Origin: DAOUTY01 sp964453665
Lineage (GTDB): Bacteria > Chloroflexota > Dehalococcoidia > SZUA-161
Direction: 5' to 3'
Length of the DNA: 60,835 bases
Assembly (NCBI GenBank): GCA_964453665.1
Contig: CAYVQT010000012.1
Coordinates: forward strand, 1-60,835
Part shown: positions 8,828-17,354 of the stretch, in pieces
How the letters are laid out: each line of letters begins with the position of its first letter
Numbering within the stretch: the first letter of the stretch is position 1
The notes under the pieces: generated by a model
Database searches by the model: none
Told to the model about the DNA's origin: nothing
The model's input: the letters and a program-made list of their open reading frames with translations, nothing else
Translations under genes and position numbers: made by a program

Positions 8828-9634
8828 ATGGAACAGTTAAACGTAAAGGTTCAGAGGTATACCCCGGGTCAAGATGAGGCACCTCGTATGGAAGAATTTA
8901 CCATTCCCTTCACCCAGGGTATGACAGTTCTGGATAGCCTGATCTATATAAAAGAGAACATAGACAACACACTCACTTTCCGTAGATCGTGTCGTATGGG
9001 CATTTGCGGTTCTTGTGGTATGCTCGTCAATGATTTCCCCATGCTCGCCTGTCATACGCCTGTCGAGGAGTTGCAGACGGATAGTATCGACGTCAGGTCA
9101 CTGCCTAACTTCCCGATAATCAGGGACCTTGTGGCCAGCCTGGATCCTCTCTTCGAAAAGCACAAGTCAATAAACCCATACATAATGGGTTCAGATATAA
9201 AAGAGGAAGAAGAACCAACGGCTGAATACTTGCAATCATGCGAAGAACTGGATGCGTATATGCAATTTGCATACTGCGTTAAGTGTGGTCTATGCATGGC
9301 AGCTTGTCCCACTGTGGCTACGGACGCTCTATTTCTGGGCCCTCAGCCGCTGGGGCAGGCATACAGATATTGCACGGACCTCAGGGATTCGGGAGCCAAG
9401 GAAAGATTCCACAAAGTGGATTCGCCTCATGGTATATGGCTTTGTCATCTCGCGGGGGCCTGCTCTGAGGCATGCCCCAAGGGTGTTGACCCTGCGCTTG
9501 CTATACAGCTCCTTAAGCGGGCCATGGTTTTCGATACCTTGAGGTTTGCTAAGAAGAGACATCCAGCTTCTTTAGTTCAGCCTCCAGTTGAGAAAAAGCC
9601 GAGAATAGAAGTGCCAGAGTTTACTGTAAAATAG
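8828..9634 (+). CDS. sdhB: Succinate dehydrogenase iron-sulfur subunit
   Basis: 268 residues with the three-cluster plan of SdhB/FrdB. The plant-type [2Fe-2S] motif is SCRMGICGSCGM (about residues 57-68), with the fourth Cys in MLACHT. The C-terminal [4Fe-4S] motif is CVKCGLCMAACP. The [3Fe-4S]-type motif is CHLAGACSEACPKGVDP. It passes electrons from FAD to the membrane quinone/heme site. AAGGAG precedes the ATG. The C-terminal 30 residues are basic and proline-rich and look like an extension. It is the last sdh gene before fumarase beta. Confidence 0.94.
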   Translation: MEQLNVKVQRYTPGQDEAPRMEEFTIPFTQGMTVLDSLIYIKENIDNTLTFRRSCRMGICGSCGMLVNDFPMLACHTPVEELQTDSIDVRSLPNFPIIRDLVASLDPLFEKHKSINPYIMGSDIKEEEEPTAEYLQSCEELDAYMQFAYCVKCGLCMAACPTVATDALFLGPQPLGQAYRYCTDLRDSGAKERFHKVDSPHGIWLCHLAGACSEACPKGVDPALAIQLLKRAMVFDTLRFAKKRHPASLVQPPVEKKPRIEVPEFTVK

Positions 9635-9682
9635 CTGTCTATTGAGAAGTATAGAAGAAGTCATTTTGATCTGGAGGGTGTA

Positions 9683-10246
9683 ATGAAGAAGATAACTTCA
9701 CCAATAAGCGATGATGTTATAGAGAATCTCAGGGCTGGAGACCAGGTCCTTATCAGCGGTGTTATATACGTGGGCAGGGATGCCGCACACAAGCGTTTGG
9801 TTGAAGCTCTCGATAGAGGAGATAAGCTGCCCTTTGATATCAAAGGGCAGACTGTTTACTATATGGGCCCCTCGCCGACGAAACCGGGACACGTAATCGG
9901 CTCTGCCGGGCCAACGACTAGTGGCAGGATGGATGCCTATACGCCGCGTCTGCTATCAGTTGGACTTAAAGCGATGATTGGCAAAGGTTTGCGGTCGGAC
10001 GCAGTAAAAGAAGCGATAAAGGAATTCAAAGCTGTCTATTTCGCTACAGTAGGCGGAGCAGCGGCGCTTATAGCAAAGAGCGTCACCAAGTCAGAGATCA
10101 TTGCTTACGAAGAGCTTGGCCCCGAAGCCATCTTGCGGCTTGAGGTAAAGGATTTTCCTGCTGTAGTTATAAACGACATGTATGGCGGCGACCTGTATCA
10201 GGAAGGCAAAGTAAAATACGAGATTCAGCTAAATACGGTTAGCTAA
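9683..10246 (+). CDS. fumB: Class I fumarate hydratase, beta subunit
   Basis: 187 residues, the usual size of the C-terminal domain of class I fumarase when encoded separately. Characteristic stretches are LRAGDQVLISGVIYVGRDAAH, GPSPTKPGHVIGSAGPTTS and ATVGGAAALIAKSV. It pairs with the alpha subunit at 5396-6241 to form the iron-sulfur fumarase. GGAGGGTG precedes the ATG. Separation of the two halves by a whole sdh operon is unusual and ties fumarate formation and use into one transcript. Its stop codon overlaps the start of the next gene (TAATG). Confidence 0.9.
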   Translation: MKKITSPISDDVIENLRAGDQVLISGVIYVGRDAAHKRLVEALDRGDKLPFDIKGQTVYYMGPSPTKPGHVIGSAGPTTSGRMDAYTPRLLSVGLKAMIGKGLRSDAVKEAIKEFKAVYFATVGGAAALIAKSVTKSEIIAYEELGPEAILRLEVKDFPAVVINDMYGGDLYQEGKVKYEIQLNTVS

Positions 10247-11046
10247 TGAGTTTAGCCAAAGAGGCCGAGAGCATGGTTGATCTGGATTGGAACGACGATG
10301 ATGTTGTACCTCCAAAAGTGACTCCAGACCTCGCATTCCTGTTTGACAGGATGATCGAGGCTACTATAGATAAAATTAATTCTACGAACGGTGACAGAAT
10401 ACTTGATATCGGATGTGGCCGGGCTGTCGATGCCATACAAATAGCTAAAAAAGGAGGGAAACCTGTTGGCCTGGAACCATCAAAGACAATGCTTGGTCAC
10501 AGCAAAAAGTGCGTAGCGGATAATGGCGGTTGCGTCGACTTGGTCCAGGGAATAGCAGAGTACCTGCCTTTCAGGTCGGGTGGTTTTGATTGGGTTATGT
10601 GCAAGGGTGCACTGGACCACTTTCCTGACCCGTACAAGACCATGCAGGAGATATCCCGCGTCCTAAAATCGGATGGCAAAGCAGTTATCTCTATTGCCAA
10701 TTTCGAGAGCCTGGGCCATAGGCTGGGGAGAAGGGTACACTACCTGACCAGGTTTATCCCACGGAAGGACCCGGATAAGAGACAGGCATGGGAAACTCCC
10801 CCTGATCATACCTACAGATTCGACTACCATCTAATTAAACAAGTAGTAAGCTCCCATCTGGATATCGAGGAAGTTTCGGGCATTTGCCTGCTGTGGGGAG
10901 CCCCAATGTGGGACAGAATTACCTCTGCTATGCCCAGAGGCATGTCCTTCTTTGTTATGGGTGCCCTTGATAAAGTGGCTCGCCGGTTCCCCAGTGTAAG
11001 CGATGTCGTGTTAGTCAAGTGCTGCCGGAAACCTGCGCAATCCTAA
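10246..11046 (+). CDS. Class I SAM-dependent methyltransferase
   Basis: 266 residues. The SAM-binding motif I is RILDIGCGRAVDAIQIA (about residues 45-61). Motif II-like acidic GLEPSKTML follows, then FDWVMCKGALDHFPDP and RVLKSDGKAVISIANFE, which place it in the methyltransferase 11/UbiE-like group. The substrate is not visible. It overlaps the fumarase beta stop codon (TAATG) and lies 10 bases ahead of a B12-binding radical SAM gene. It probably works with that enzyme on a lipid or polyketide-like substrate rather than in central metabolism. Confidence 0.8.
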   Translation: MSLAKEAESMVDLDWNDDDVVPPKVTPDLAFLFDRMIEATIDKINSTNGDRILDIGCGRAVDAIQIAKKGGKPVGLEPSKTMLGHSKKCVADNGGCVDLVQGIAEYLPFRSGGFDWVMCKGALDHFPDPYKTMQEISRVLKSDGKAVISIANFESLGHRLGRRVHYLTRFIPRKDPDKRQAWETPPDHTYRFDYHLIKQVVSSHLDIEEVSGICLLWGAPMWDRITSAMPRGMSFFVMGALDKVARRFPSVSDVVLVKCCRKPAQS

Positions 11047-11056
11047 AGAATAAAGC

Positions 11057-12577
11057 ATGAAGACTTTACTGATAAATCCCCCATATCCTTTCCTGGAATT
11101 CCCGATCGTCCCAATGGGTCTGCTATATCTAGCTGCTGTGCTGGAGCAGAATGAGTACGAAGTGGATGTTTTGGATCTTCTGGTATCCAGATATACAAAG
11201 GATAAGATAAGGAGCAAACTGGAACAATATGAGCCCGATATCGTCGGCGTAACTTGCGTGACGATGAACTATCCTACTGCGTCAGACATTCTCAAATACT
11301 GCAAGTCTGTGAATCCGGATATTATCACGGTCATAGGTGGTCCGCATGTCACCTTTGCTCCGGTGGAGACACTCAACGAAGCACCCTGGATAGACATTGT
11401 GGTGATGGGAGAGGGTGAATACACCTTAGTGGACATCGTAAGCGGCAAGAATCTCAATTATGTAGATGGAATAGCTTTCAGGTCGGACGGCGTGAAAGTT
11501 ACGGCTCAGCGCTCTTTGATAGAAAACCTTGATGCGTTGCCGTTGCCGGCAAGACATCTATTTCCTACTTCACGTTACCATGCGCTTGCATCTCACTGTA
11601 GTCTTATCACAGGCAGGGGTTGTCCTTTTAACTGCATCTTTTGCGTGGGTTCTAAGATGGGCGGTAGGAGAGCCAGATTTCGAGACCCAAAGCTGGTAGT
11701 TGATGAGATTGAGCATGGTCTGTCTCTGGGATTTGATCAAGTGAACTTGGAAGATGACCTGTTTACGCTTAACCATAAGCATCTTCATGCTATCTGTGAC
11801 GAGATTATAGCAAGAGAGCTGAAGTTTAAGTGGAGCGTTTTCGCCCGAGTTGATACTGTGAATCCGGTAGTGCTCGAAAAGTTGAAACAGGCAGGATGCG
11901 ATTGGCTCTGCTACGGGATAGAAAGTGGGAACCAGCAGATTTTAGACATAGTAAAGAAGAAGATCACGTTAGACAAGATTAGAGAAAGTGTGAAAATGGC
12001 AAAGGACGCCGGAGTCAATGTCTTAGCCTCTTTTATTCTGGGTCTGCCTGGTGAGACTAAGGAAACACTGCTTCAAACAATGGAATTTGCCCGGGAACTG
12101 GACACCTATTATGGATTCCATGTTCTGGCTCCTTTCCCTGGAACTGAAGTGCGCGAGAAGGCCGATGAATACGGTCTTGAGATACTGACAAATGATTGGG
12201 CGAAATATGACGCCAACAGGCCGGTCAGCCGTACAGAGGGAGCCAGTCCGGAGGATATTACCGCAGCGCTGCATAAATACTATAAAGGGCTGAGGATTGT
12301 CCCTGACGGACCTGAAAAAAGCGAGGTGGACCGGGTTGAGCTGGCAAAGTCACAGCGGCGAAGCCCTCTGGCATGGTCCTTGGTCAGCGGAGATGTAATT
12401 GAAAGCCTTGGTGGAATTATACAAACAGATGGGCCGGTTGAAGATCTGGCAGACAGGATAACCAAGCTCATTCCGTATCCACCACAGCAGATCCACGAAA
12501 ACATAACGAGTTGGGTTGACAAAGGACTTCTAAAATATGACATGAAGGACGGGCAATTGGTCTGGAGGTGGGCTTAG
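11057..12577 (+). CDS. B12-binding radical SAM protein (class B / BchE-like)
   Basis: 506 residues. The N-terminal 130 residues form a cobalamin-binding Rossmann domain (LINPPYPFLE, DIVGVTCVTMNY, VIGGPHVTFAP, VVMGEGEYT) without the DxHxxG base-off histidine motif, as is usual in this class. The radical SAM core follows with CPFNCIFC giving the three cluster cysteines (C-x3-C-x2-C), then GIESGNQQIL and FILGLPGETKETL. The last 60 residues resemble a small winged-helix-like tail. Members methylate unactivated carbons or rearrange rings. Neighbours suggest modification of a membrane lipid or glycolipid, but the substrate is unknown. It converges on the next gene with a single base between the stop codons. 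Confidence 0.85.
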   Translation: MKTLLINPPYPFLEFPIVPMGLLYLAAVLEQNEYEVDVLDLLVSRYTKDKIRSKLEQYEPDIVGVTCVTMNYPTASDILKYCKSVNPDIITVIGGPHVTFAPVETLNEAPWIDIVVMGEGEYTLVDIVSGKNLNYVDGIAFRSDGVKVTAQRSLIENLDALPLPARHLFPTSRYHALASHCSLITGRGCPFNCIFCVGSKMGGRRARFRDPKLVVDEIEHGLSLGFDQVNLEDDLFTLNHKHLHAICDEIIARELKFKWSVFARVDTVNPVVLEKLKQAGCDWLCYGIESGNQQILDIVKKKITLDKIRESVKMAKDAGVNVLASFILGLPGETKETLLQTMEFARELDTYYGFHVLAPFPGTEVREKADEYGLEILTNDWAKYDANRPVSRTEGASPEDITAALHKYYKGLRIVPDGPEKSEVDRVELAKSQRRSPLAWSLVSGDVIESLGGIIQTDGPVEDLADRITKLIPYPPQQIHENITSWVDKGLLKYDMKDGQLVWRWA

Positions 12578-12578
12578 T

Positions 12579-13307
12579 CTAAGACTCTAAATCAGACTCT
12601 GGGGATTTACGTAGATAAACAACAACACTCTTGGGGAAAAGGTGGTCGAAGAAACCTTCAAGATGATTCCAGAAGCCTGACTTGCTGTCTATCTGCCAGG
12701 CCAGGAATTTGTGGTAAATCGCCGGAATAAGTGCATTCTCCTTCCTTACTCCAAAAATACAGCGCAGCAGCCAGTAGATTGAATGAAACGCATGTTTGTG
12801 TCGGACTGCATATACAGTCAGGTTATTGCTCATCAGCATGTCAATTAGATTACGTTCCTTGTATATTCTTATATGTCCACCGGGATTGGTGTGGTAAGCC
12901 TCCGATAATTTCCAGTAGATAGTCTCAGGAAGATAAGCCGGCACACTAACAGCGAGTTCACCGTCGTCTTTCAACACCCTGAATAACTCTCGAACCGCTT
13001 GATTGTCATCCAGCACGTGTTCCAGCACTTCTGAACAGACGATCTTATCAAATGATTTATCGCCGAAAGGCAATGTCATAGCGTTTCCAAGTAGTACGCT
13101 CCATTTCCCTTTGGTCTCATTGTCGGAGTCCATCATGCCCAGCATGTACTTTGCCTTTTGCAGAGACTCAAGGTCATAGTCCACCGCATATACCGAACAA
13201 TGATCCAACTTGCAAACGTACCATGTATGTCTTCCGGGGCCGCATCCCAGATCCAGTACCCGTTCCCCACCTCTTACCGGCATGAGGCCGAAATCTACAG
13301 TTAGCAA
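12579..13307 (-). CDS. Class I SAM-dependent methyltransferase
   Basis: 242 residues with a clear motif I (RVLDLGCGPGRHTWYV, about residues 17-32), acidic motif II (VYAVDYDLESL), DKIVCSEVLEHVLDD and ELFRVLKDDGELAVSVP. This is a methyltransferase 11 fold. It starts at a TTG directly after the upstream stop codon, with GAAGAGG about 9 bases ahead. The later ATG at 13283 has no ribosome binding site, so the TTG is preferred. It follows the glycosyltransferase in one transcript and probably modifies the same glycosylated product. Confidence 0.8.
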   Translation of the reverse strand: MLTVDFGLMPVRGGERVLDLGCGPGRHTWYVCKLDHCSVYAVDYDLESLQKAKYMLGMMDSDNETKGKWSVLLGNAMTLPFGDKSFDKIVCSEVLEHVLDDNQAVRELFRVLKDDGELAVSVPAYLPETIYWKLSEAYHTNPGGHIRIYKERNLIDMLMSNNLTVYAVRHKHAFHSIYWLLRCIFGVRKENALIPAIYHKFLAWQIDSKSGFWNHLEGFFDHLFPKSVVVYLRKSPESDLES

Positions 13308-14537
13308 CTAAACGACCTCTTCATAGACCTTTAGCGTCTTCCTGGCCGCAACTTCCCAGCTAAAGGACTCCTCGATTCTTTTTCTGGCTGCTTTCCCCAT
13401 TCTTTGTCTTAGTGACTCATCTCCAAAGAGGCGTTTTATCGCCTCTGACAGCGCAACAGGGTCTTCTGGCGGCACAAGTATTCCTGCGCCATCACTTCCC
13501 ACTATCTCTGGAAGCGCTCCTGCCCTGGTAGCTATAACGGGGGTGCCACAAGACATTGCTTCTGCGCAGGGGAGTCCAAACCCCTCATAGACTGAGGCAG
13601 TGACCGCAATCTCTGAAACTGAATAGCGTTTTACTAACTCATCAACGCTTAGCCGACCAGTAAAGGTGACTCTATCCCCCAGTCCGTGTTCGGCTACCAG
13701 CTTGGGAGCATACTTAGTATAGTCTCCATGCCTGTCAACGATACTGAGTTTCACATCAACGTTTTCTTGCAGCAATTTTATTGCTTTCAGTAAAAAGACA
13801 ACGCCTTTCTTCCTATCCTCGGTGTTGCCTACCATGACAATGCTATTGGGTTCCTTAGGGGTATGGTTAGAATTTTTAAAAACATTAATATCAATGCCAT
13901 TAGGCACTACCCTTACTTTATATTCGGGCAATTTTAACACTCGCATCGTATCCTTAGCGGAGATTTGTGACACCGTGATTACCCTGTCCATCCTTTTCGC
14001 CACGAAATGCTGCATAATAAGGAATGAATAAAACATTGTGCGCCTGAACTTGCTCCATAGCCTTTTTGCTTGAGCGAGGTCCGCTTTCATGTCTATGAAT
14101 ATCGGATGGTGTATGGTGGCAACGACAGGTATACCCAATCCTCTGGCCATAAGCATACCGTAACCCAAAGTCTGGTTATCGTGAATAACGTCGAATCGTT
14201 CCTGTGAGACAAGGCTGCGCAGTCTCATATATGCTCTCATACTGAACGTGCATATCTCGGGGAACATACCGAGATGTGTGGCCACCACCTCATAGAAATT
14301 AAGAGGCTGGAATAGTTGAAGCGGGTTTTTAAGCGAGGACAGACCATCTGTTTCGTATAAATTAAGACCATCGATCTTATGCAACCTTACCCCATCTGGA
14401 ACTGATGGGTAAGGAGGCCCTGACATCACGTGAACTTCGTGCCCAAGGGTATTGAGGGCTTTAGCCAGATAATAGACGTAAATGCCCTGGCCGCCGCAGT
14501 ACATGTTACCCCTGTAGGTTAGCAAGCATATCTTCAT
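13308..14537 (-). CDS. Family 4 glycosyltransferase
   Basis: 409 residues with the GT-B plan. The N-terminal acceptor domain begins with GGQGIYVYYLAKALNTLGHEVHV, typical of glycogen-synthase/GT4 acceptor sites. The C-terminal donor domain has SIVMVGNTEDRKKG, the sugar-nucleotide motif SVYEGFGLPCAEAMSCGTPV (E-x7-E) and ALPEIVG. It would transfer a sugar from a nucleotide donor to a lipid or polysaccharide acceptor at the cytoplasmic membrane. The acceptor is unknown. It begins with ATG after a GAGAGAAA purine stretch and is immediately followed by the methyltransferase gene. Confidence 0.87.
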   Translation of the reverse strand: MKICLLTYRGNMYCGGQGIYVYYLAKALNTLGHEVHVMSGPPYPSVPDGVRLHKIDGLNLYETDGLSSLKNPLQLFQPLNFYEVVATHLGMFPEICTFSMRAYMRLRSLVSQERFDVIHDNQTLGYGMLMARGLGIPVVATIHHPIFIDMKADLAQAKRLWSKFRRTMFYSFLIMQHFVAKRMDRVITVSQISAKDTMRVLKLPEYKVRVVPNGIDINVFKNSNHTPKEPNSIVMVGNTEDRKKGVVFLLKAIKLLQENVDVKLSIVDRHGDYTKYAPKLVAEHGLGDRVTFTGRLSVDELVKRYSVSEIAVTASVYEGFGLPCAEAMSCGTPVIATRAGALPEIVGSDGAGILVPPEDPVALSEAIKRLFGDESLRQRMGKAARKRIEESFSWEVAARKTLKVYEEVV

Positions 14538-14700
14538 CGTTTTCTCTCGATATCTAGGGCAAGTTTGAAACAGTCAATTCTCAAAACCGTCGACTATCAA
14601 ATTTCCAGGACAACTGTATAATCGCGAGGTTTTGTATACGTATTAACCTCTGATTGACTAACCCCCTTATTTAGCGGCGTTGTTTTTTTTACAGCTTCCT

Positions 14701-14730
14701 TTGACAGTATGAGGTATTTAGCGGTAAAAT
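14701..14730 (+). promoter_or_regulatory. tRNA-Gly promoter
   Basis: TTGACA at 14701-14706 and TAAAAT at 14725-14730 are separated by 18 bases. The expected transcript start is about 6 bases before the tRNA. This is one of the best promoter matches in the window. Confidence 0.75.
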
Positions 14731-14742
14731 GGCTTTGATTTT

Positions 14743-14817
14743 GCGGGAGTAGCTCAGTGGAAGAGCCCCTGCCTTCCAAGCAGGTTGTCACGGGTTCGAG
14801 TCCCGTCTCCCGCTCCA
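14743..14817 (+). tRNA. tRNA-Gly (anticodon TCC)
   Basis: The cloverleaf folds by eye: acceptor GCGGGAG/CTCCCGC, D stem GCTC/GAGC, anticodon stem CCTGC/GCAGG around loop CTTCCAA (anticodon TCC, reading GGA), and T stem ACGGG/CCCGT around TTCGAGT. The discriminator base T is followed by an encoded CCA at 14815-14817. It sits alone between two operons on the other strand. I see no clear terminator after it. Confidence 0.97.
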
Positions 14818-14942
14818 CCTATGTGGGGACCCCCCTCCTGCAGTCAGCACTTGAATCCCGAAAAGCTTTTGGATGCTATCTCTTCTGCTAATCTACCGAG
14901 CAGAACAACTAACTACATCCTCTAGCTTTAGTCGAACCGTTC

Positions 14943-16085
14943 TCAGGAAATCAGTCCAATCTTTTGAGCTACTAACTCCCTTTGAAAATCGGTATCACCA
15001 AATGCAACATCAGCAGCTTTAGCTCTCCTGTAATAGAGCCCAGCGTCATGTTCCCTGCTTGTACCAATGCCGCCGTGCAGGGAGACTGTTCTCTCTGTAA
15101 CCCATTTGTAGTACTCATTAACGTAGGCTTTGGCCATGGCAACCTCCATGGCGCAGGGCTGCCCTACGGATTCCATCCATGCTGCTTGATATACGAGGTA
15201 CTTGCTGGTTTGTGTAACGATCCACATGTCCGCCATAATATGCTGAAGCGCCTGAAATGCGCCAATAGGCCTATCATATTGTACTCTATCTTTGCAATAT
15301 GCAACTGTCATATCAACTGATGCCTGCATACCACCAACGGACTCGGCGCATTTGGCGATAGCTCCTTTTTGCATAACCTTCTGAACAACTGGCCATCCTT
15401 TGTTTCTCTCCCCCAACATATTCTCTGTGGGGATAGACACATTTTCAAAGCGCACCTCACACAGCTTGTCAAAGGCTATCGTTGGCATGACTTCGACACT
15501 AATACCTTTTGCCTTGGCATCAACGATAAAAAGACTGATACCATCTTCGTCCGCAGAACCGTCTTTTGTCCTCGTAGCGCATATTAAATAATCGGCAACA
15601 TTAGCCATCTCCACGAAGACCTTTGTCCCATTGAGCACAAAGTTGTCACCCTGTGCCGTTGCCTTAAGATTCACTCCGGAAGCTTCATAATATGCGCCAC
15701 CCGGTTCGAGTAAGGCCGTCGTTAAGATTAACTCTCCATTCGCAATCTTTGGCAGGAACTCCTTCTTCTGTTCCTCTGTTCCGGCTTCTAAAATAGCAAA
15801 CGCCCCCCCGATTACAGTGCAACTGAAAGGGCCTGGCAGCACATTCTTACCCATCTCTTCCAGGAGTACGGTCAAATCCTGAAACGTCATCCCCATTCCC
15901 TCATATTCCTCTGGAATAGCCAGTCCCATCCACCCCAAACCGGCCATCTTCCTCCAGATTTCCGGGGAATATCCCTTTTCATCTTCTTCGAGTTCCCTTG
16001 ACTTGGTCTTGGGACACTCTGCGATGAGGAAGTCGCTCGCCGATTTCCTCAGCATTTCTTGTTCTTCGTTGAAAGTGATATCCAT
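14943..16085 (-). CDS. Acyl-CoA dehydrogenase
   Basis: 380 residues, the normal ACAD length, with the N-terminal helical domain (FNEEQEMLRKSASDFL), the substrate/FAD loop (EEYEGMGMTFQDL), the central beta domain and C-terminal LHGGIGTSREHDAGLYYRRAK. The usual EGTSEIQR motif, which carries a catalytic Glu in short- and medium-chain enzymes, is replaced by FGDTDFQREL. The base is therefore elsewhere or the substrate unusual. AAAAGGAG precedes the ATG. It is the last gene of a long minus-strand operon and one of three consecutive paralogues that likely differ in acyl chain specificity. Confidence 0.88.
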   Translation of the reverse strand: MDITFNEEQEMLRKSASDFLIAECPKTKSRELEEDEKGYSPEIWRKMAGLGWMGLAIPEEYEGMGMTFQDLTVLLEEMGKNVLPGPFSCTVIGGAFAILEAGTEEQKKEFLPKIANGELILTTALLEPGGAYYEASGVNLKATAQGDNFVLNGTKVFVEMANVADYLICATRTKDGSADEDGISLFIVDAKAKGISVEVMPTIAFDKLCEVRFENVSIPTENMLGERNKGWPVVQKVMQKGAIAKCAESVGGMQASVDMTVAYCKDRVQYDRPIGAFQALQHIMADMWIVTQTSKYLVYQAAWMESVGQPCAMEVAMAKAYVNEYYKWVTERTVSLHGGIGTSREHDAGLYYRRAKAADVAFGDTDFQRELVAQKIGLIS

Positions 16086-16113
16086 TGCAGTGCTCCTTTT
16101 GGTCGAAATCGAA

Positions 16114-17301
16114 CTATTTCATTCTAGGTAATCCCAGGCCATACCAACCAATGATGTTCCTTTGGATCTCGTTTGTACCCATAGCAACGTTCAATATGAA
16201 GGATTGCTGATACCATTTCTCAAAGAATCCCTCGAAAACCGACCATTTAGAATGCTTGATTTGCCCATAGGGTCCCAGTATCTCGGTACCGAGTTGAGCC
16301 ATACGCGCCTGCAGCTCGCCAGAGAACACTTTCACCGCCGAGGCGTCAAAGGCAGCCATTTCATTTTTGCTCTGTGCATCCGCAATTTTATAGGCGAGGG
16401 CGTGAGCCGACCACAGATCGCAGGCTACATGGGCTAGCCTGTTGCGGATAAGCGGATTCTTTGCCAGAGGTTCGCCTTTGACCTTCGTCTCATTACAATA
16501 ATTTACCAGCTCCTCTAGCTGTCGGTGCATTCCCATTATAGCCCCGAGATTGGACCTTTCAAAGCTCGCCAGTGTTTGAGTAACTCCCCAGCCCTGATTC
16601 TCTTCACCCACGACGTTCTTTACGGGAACCCTTACGTCATCAAGAAATACTTCGTTATACAGATGGCCTCCATCCATGTATAGAATAGGGTTTACGACGA
16701 TGCCAGGGGTTTTCATATCGAACAACAGGAAAGTTATGCCCTTTTGCTTACGGTCGGCATGAGGGTCAGTTCTCACCAGCGCAAATGCCCAATGGGCTCG
16801 ATGAGCGCCCGTACTCCATATCTTTTGACCGTTTATCACATAGTCGTCGCCCTGTCTGACCGCGGAAGTAGACAGAGCCGCCAGGTCTGATCCCGCATTA
16901 GGCTCGCTCCATAGCTCGCACCACATTCTTTCACCTGACGCTATTGAAGGCAGATACTCTCTCTTGATATCATCGCTTGCTGCGGCATGAAGCGTAGGGG
17001 CAAGCATGTCAACGCCAAAGATATCGACTCCTGGCACGTCGTAATACCCAGTGGCCTCAGACAGAAAGACCTTGTCCATAATGGTCCCCTGCCCCCCGTA
17101 CTCTTCAGGCCATCCTAGAGATAGCCAGCCTTTCTTGGCGAACACTTTGGCACAATCAAGATGATAGGCCCAGCCTTCATCGGTATCGTAACATCCTTCT
17201 AAGCCGGTGAAGCCTACTGGCCTTTTCTTTGCCAGGCCTTCACAAACATTGAAAAATGCTTTCCTCAGATTAACCTGCTCATCAGTTAACTTGAAATCCA
17301 T
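16114..17301 (-). CDS. Acyl-CoA dehydrogenase
   Basis: 395 residues from the ATG at 17301. An upstream GTG at 17319 would place the strong AAGGAGGT ribosome binding site inside the coding region, so the shorter start is preferred. Family signatures are WPEEYGGQG, WCELWSEPNAGSDLAAL (FAD/substrate site) and the C-terminal MGTNEIQRNIIGWYGLG. In that last motif the position of the usual catalytic Glu in EGTSEIQR is Met, so the base must come from elsewhere. It resembles the larger FadE-like ACADs used for branched or cyclic acyl-CoAs. It is the middle of three tandem ACAD genes. Confidence 0.87.
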   Translation of the reverse strand: MDFKLTDEQVNLRKAFFNVCEGLAKKRPVGFTGLEGCYDTDEGWAYHLDCAKVFAKKGWLSLGWPEEYGGQGTIMDKVFLSEATGYYDVPGVDIFGVDMLAPTLHAAASDDIKREYLPSIASGERMWCELWSEPNAGSDLAALSTSAVRQGDDYVINGQKIWSTGAHRAHWAFALVRTDPHADRKQKGITFLLFDMKTPGIVVNPILYMDGGHLYNEVFLDDVRVPVKNVVGEENQGWGVTQTLASFERSNLGAIMGMHRQLEELVNYCNETKVKGEPLAKNPLIRNRLAHVACDLWSAHALAYKIADAQSKNEMAAFDASAVKVFSGELQARMAQLGTEILGPYGQIKHSKWSVFEGFFEKWYQQSFILNVAMGTNEIQRNIIGWYGLGLPRMK

Positions 17302-17354
17302 TTTCGGACCTCCTTGCACCCAGATTGATGCAATATCTATGTTATGTAAACCTT

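Noticed and set aside
14597..14818. 73-codon frame on the minus strand
   Set aside because: It runs antisense through the tRNA-Gly gene; the apparent protein sequence is a translation of the tRNA complement.
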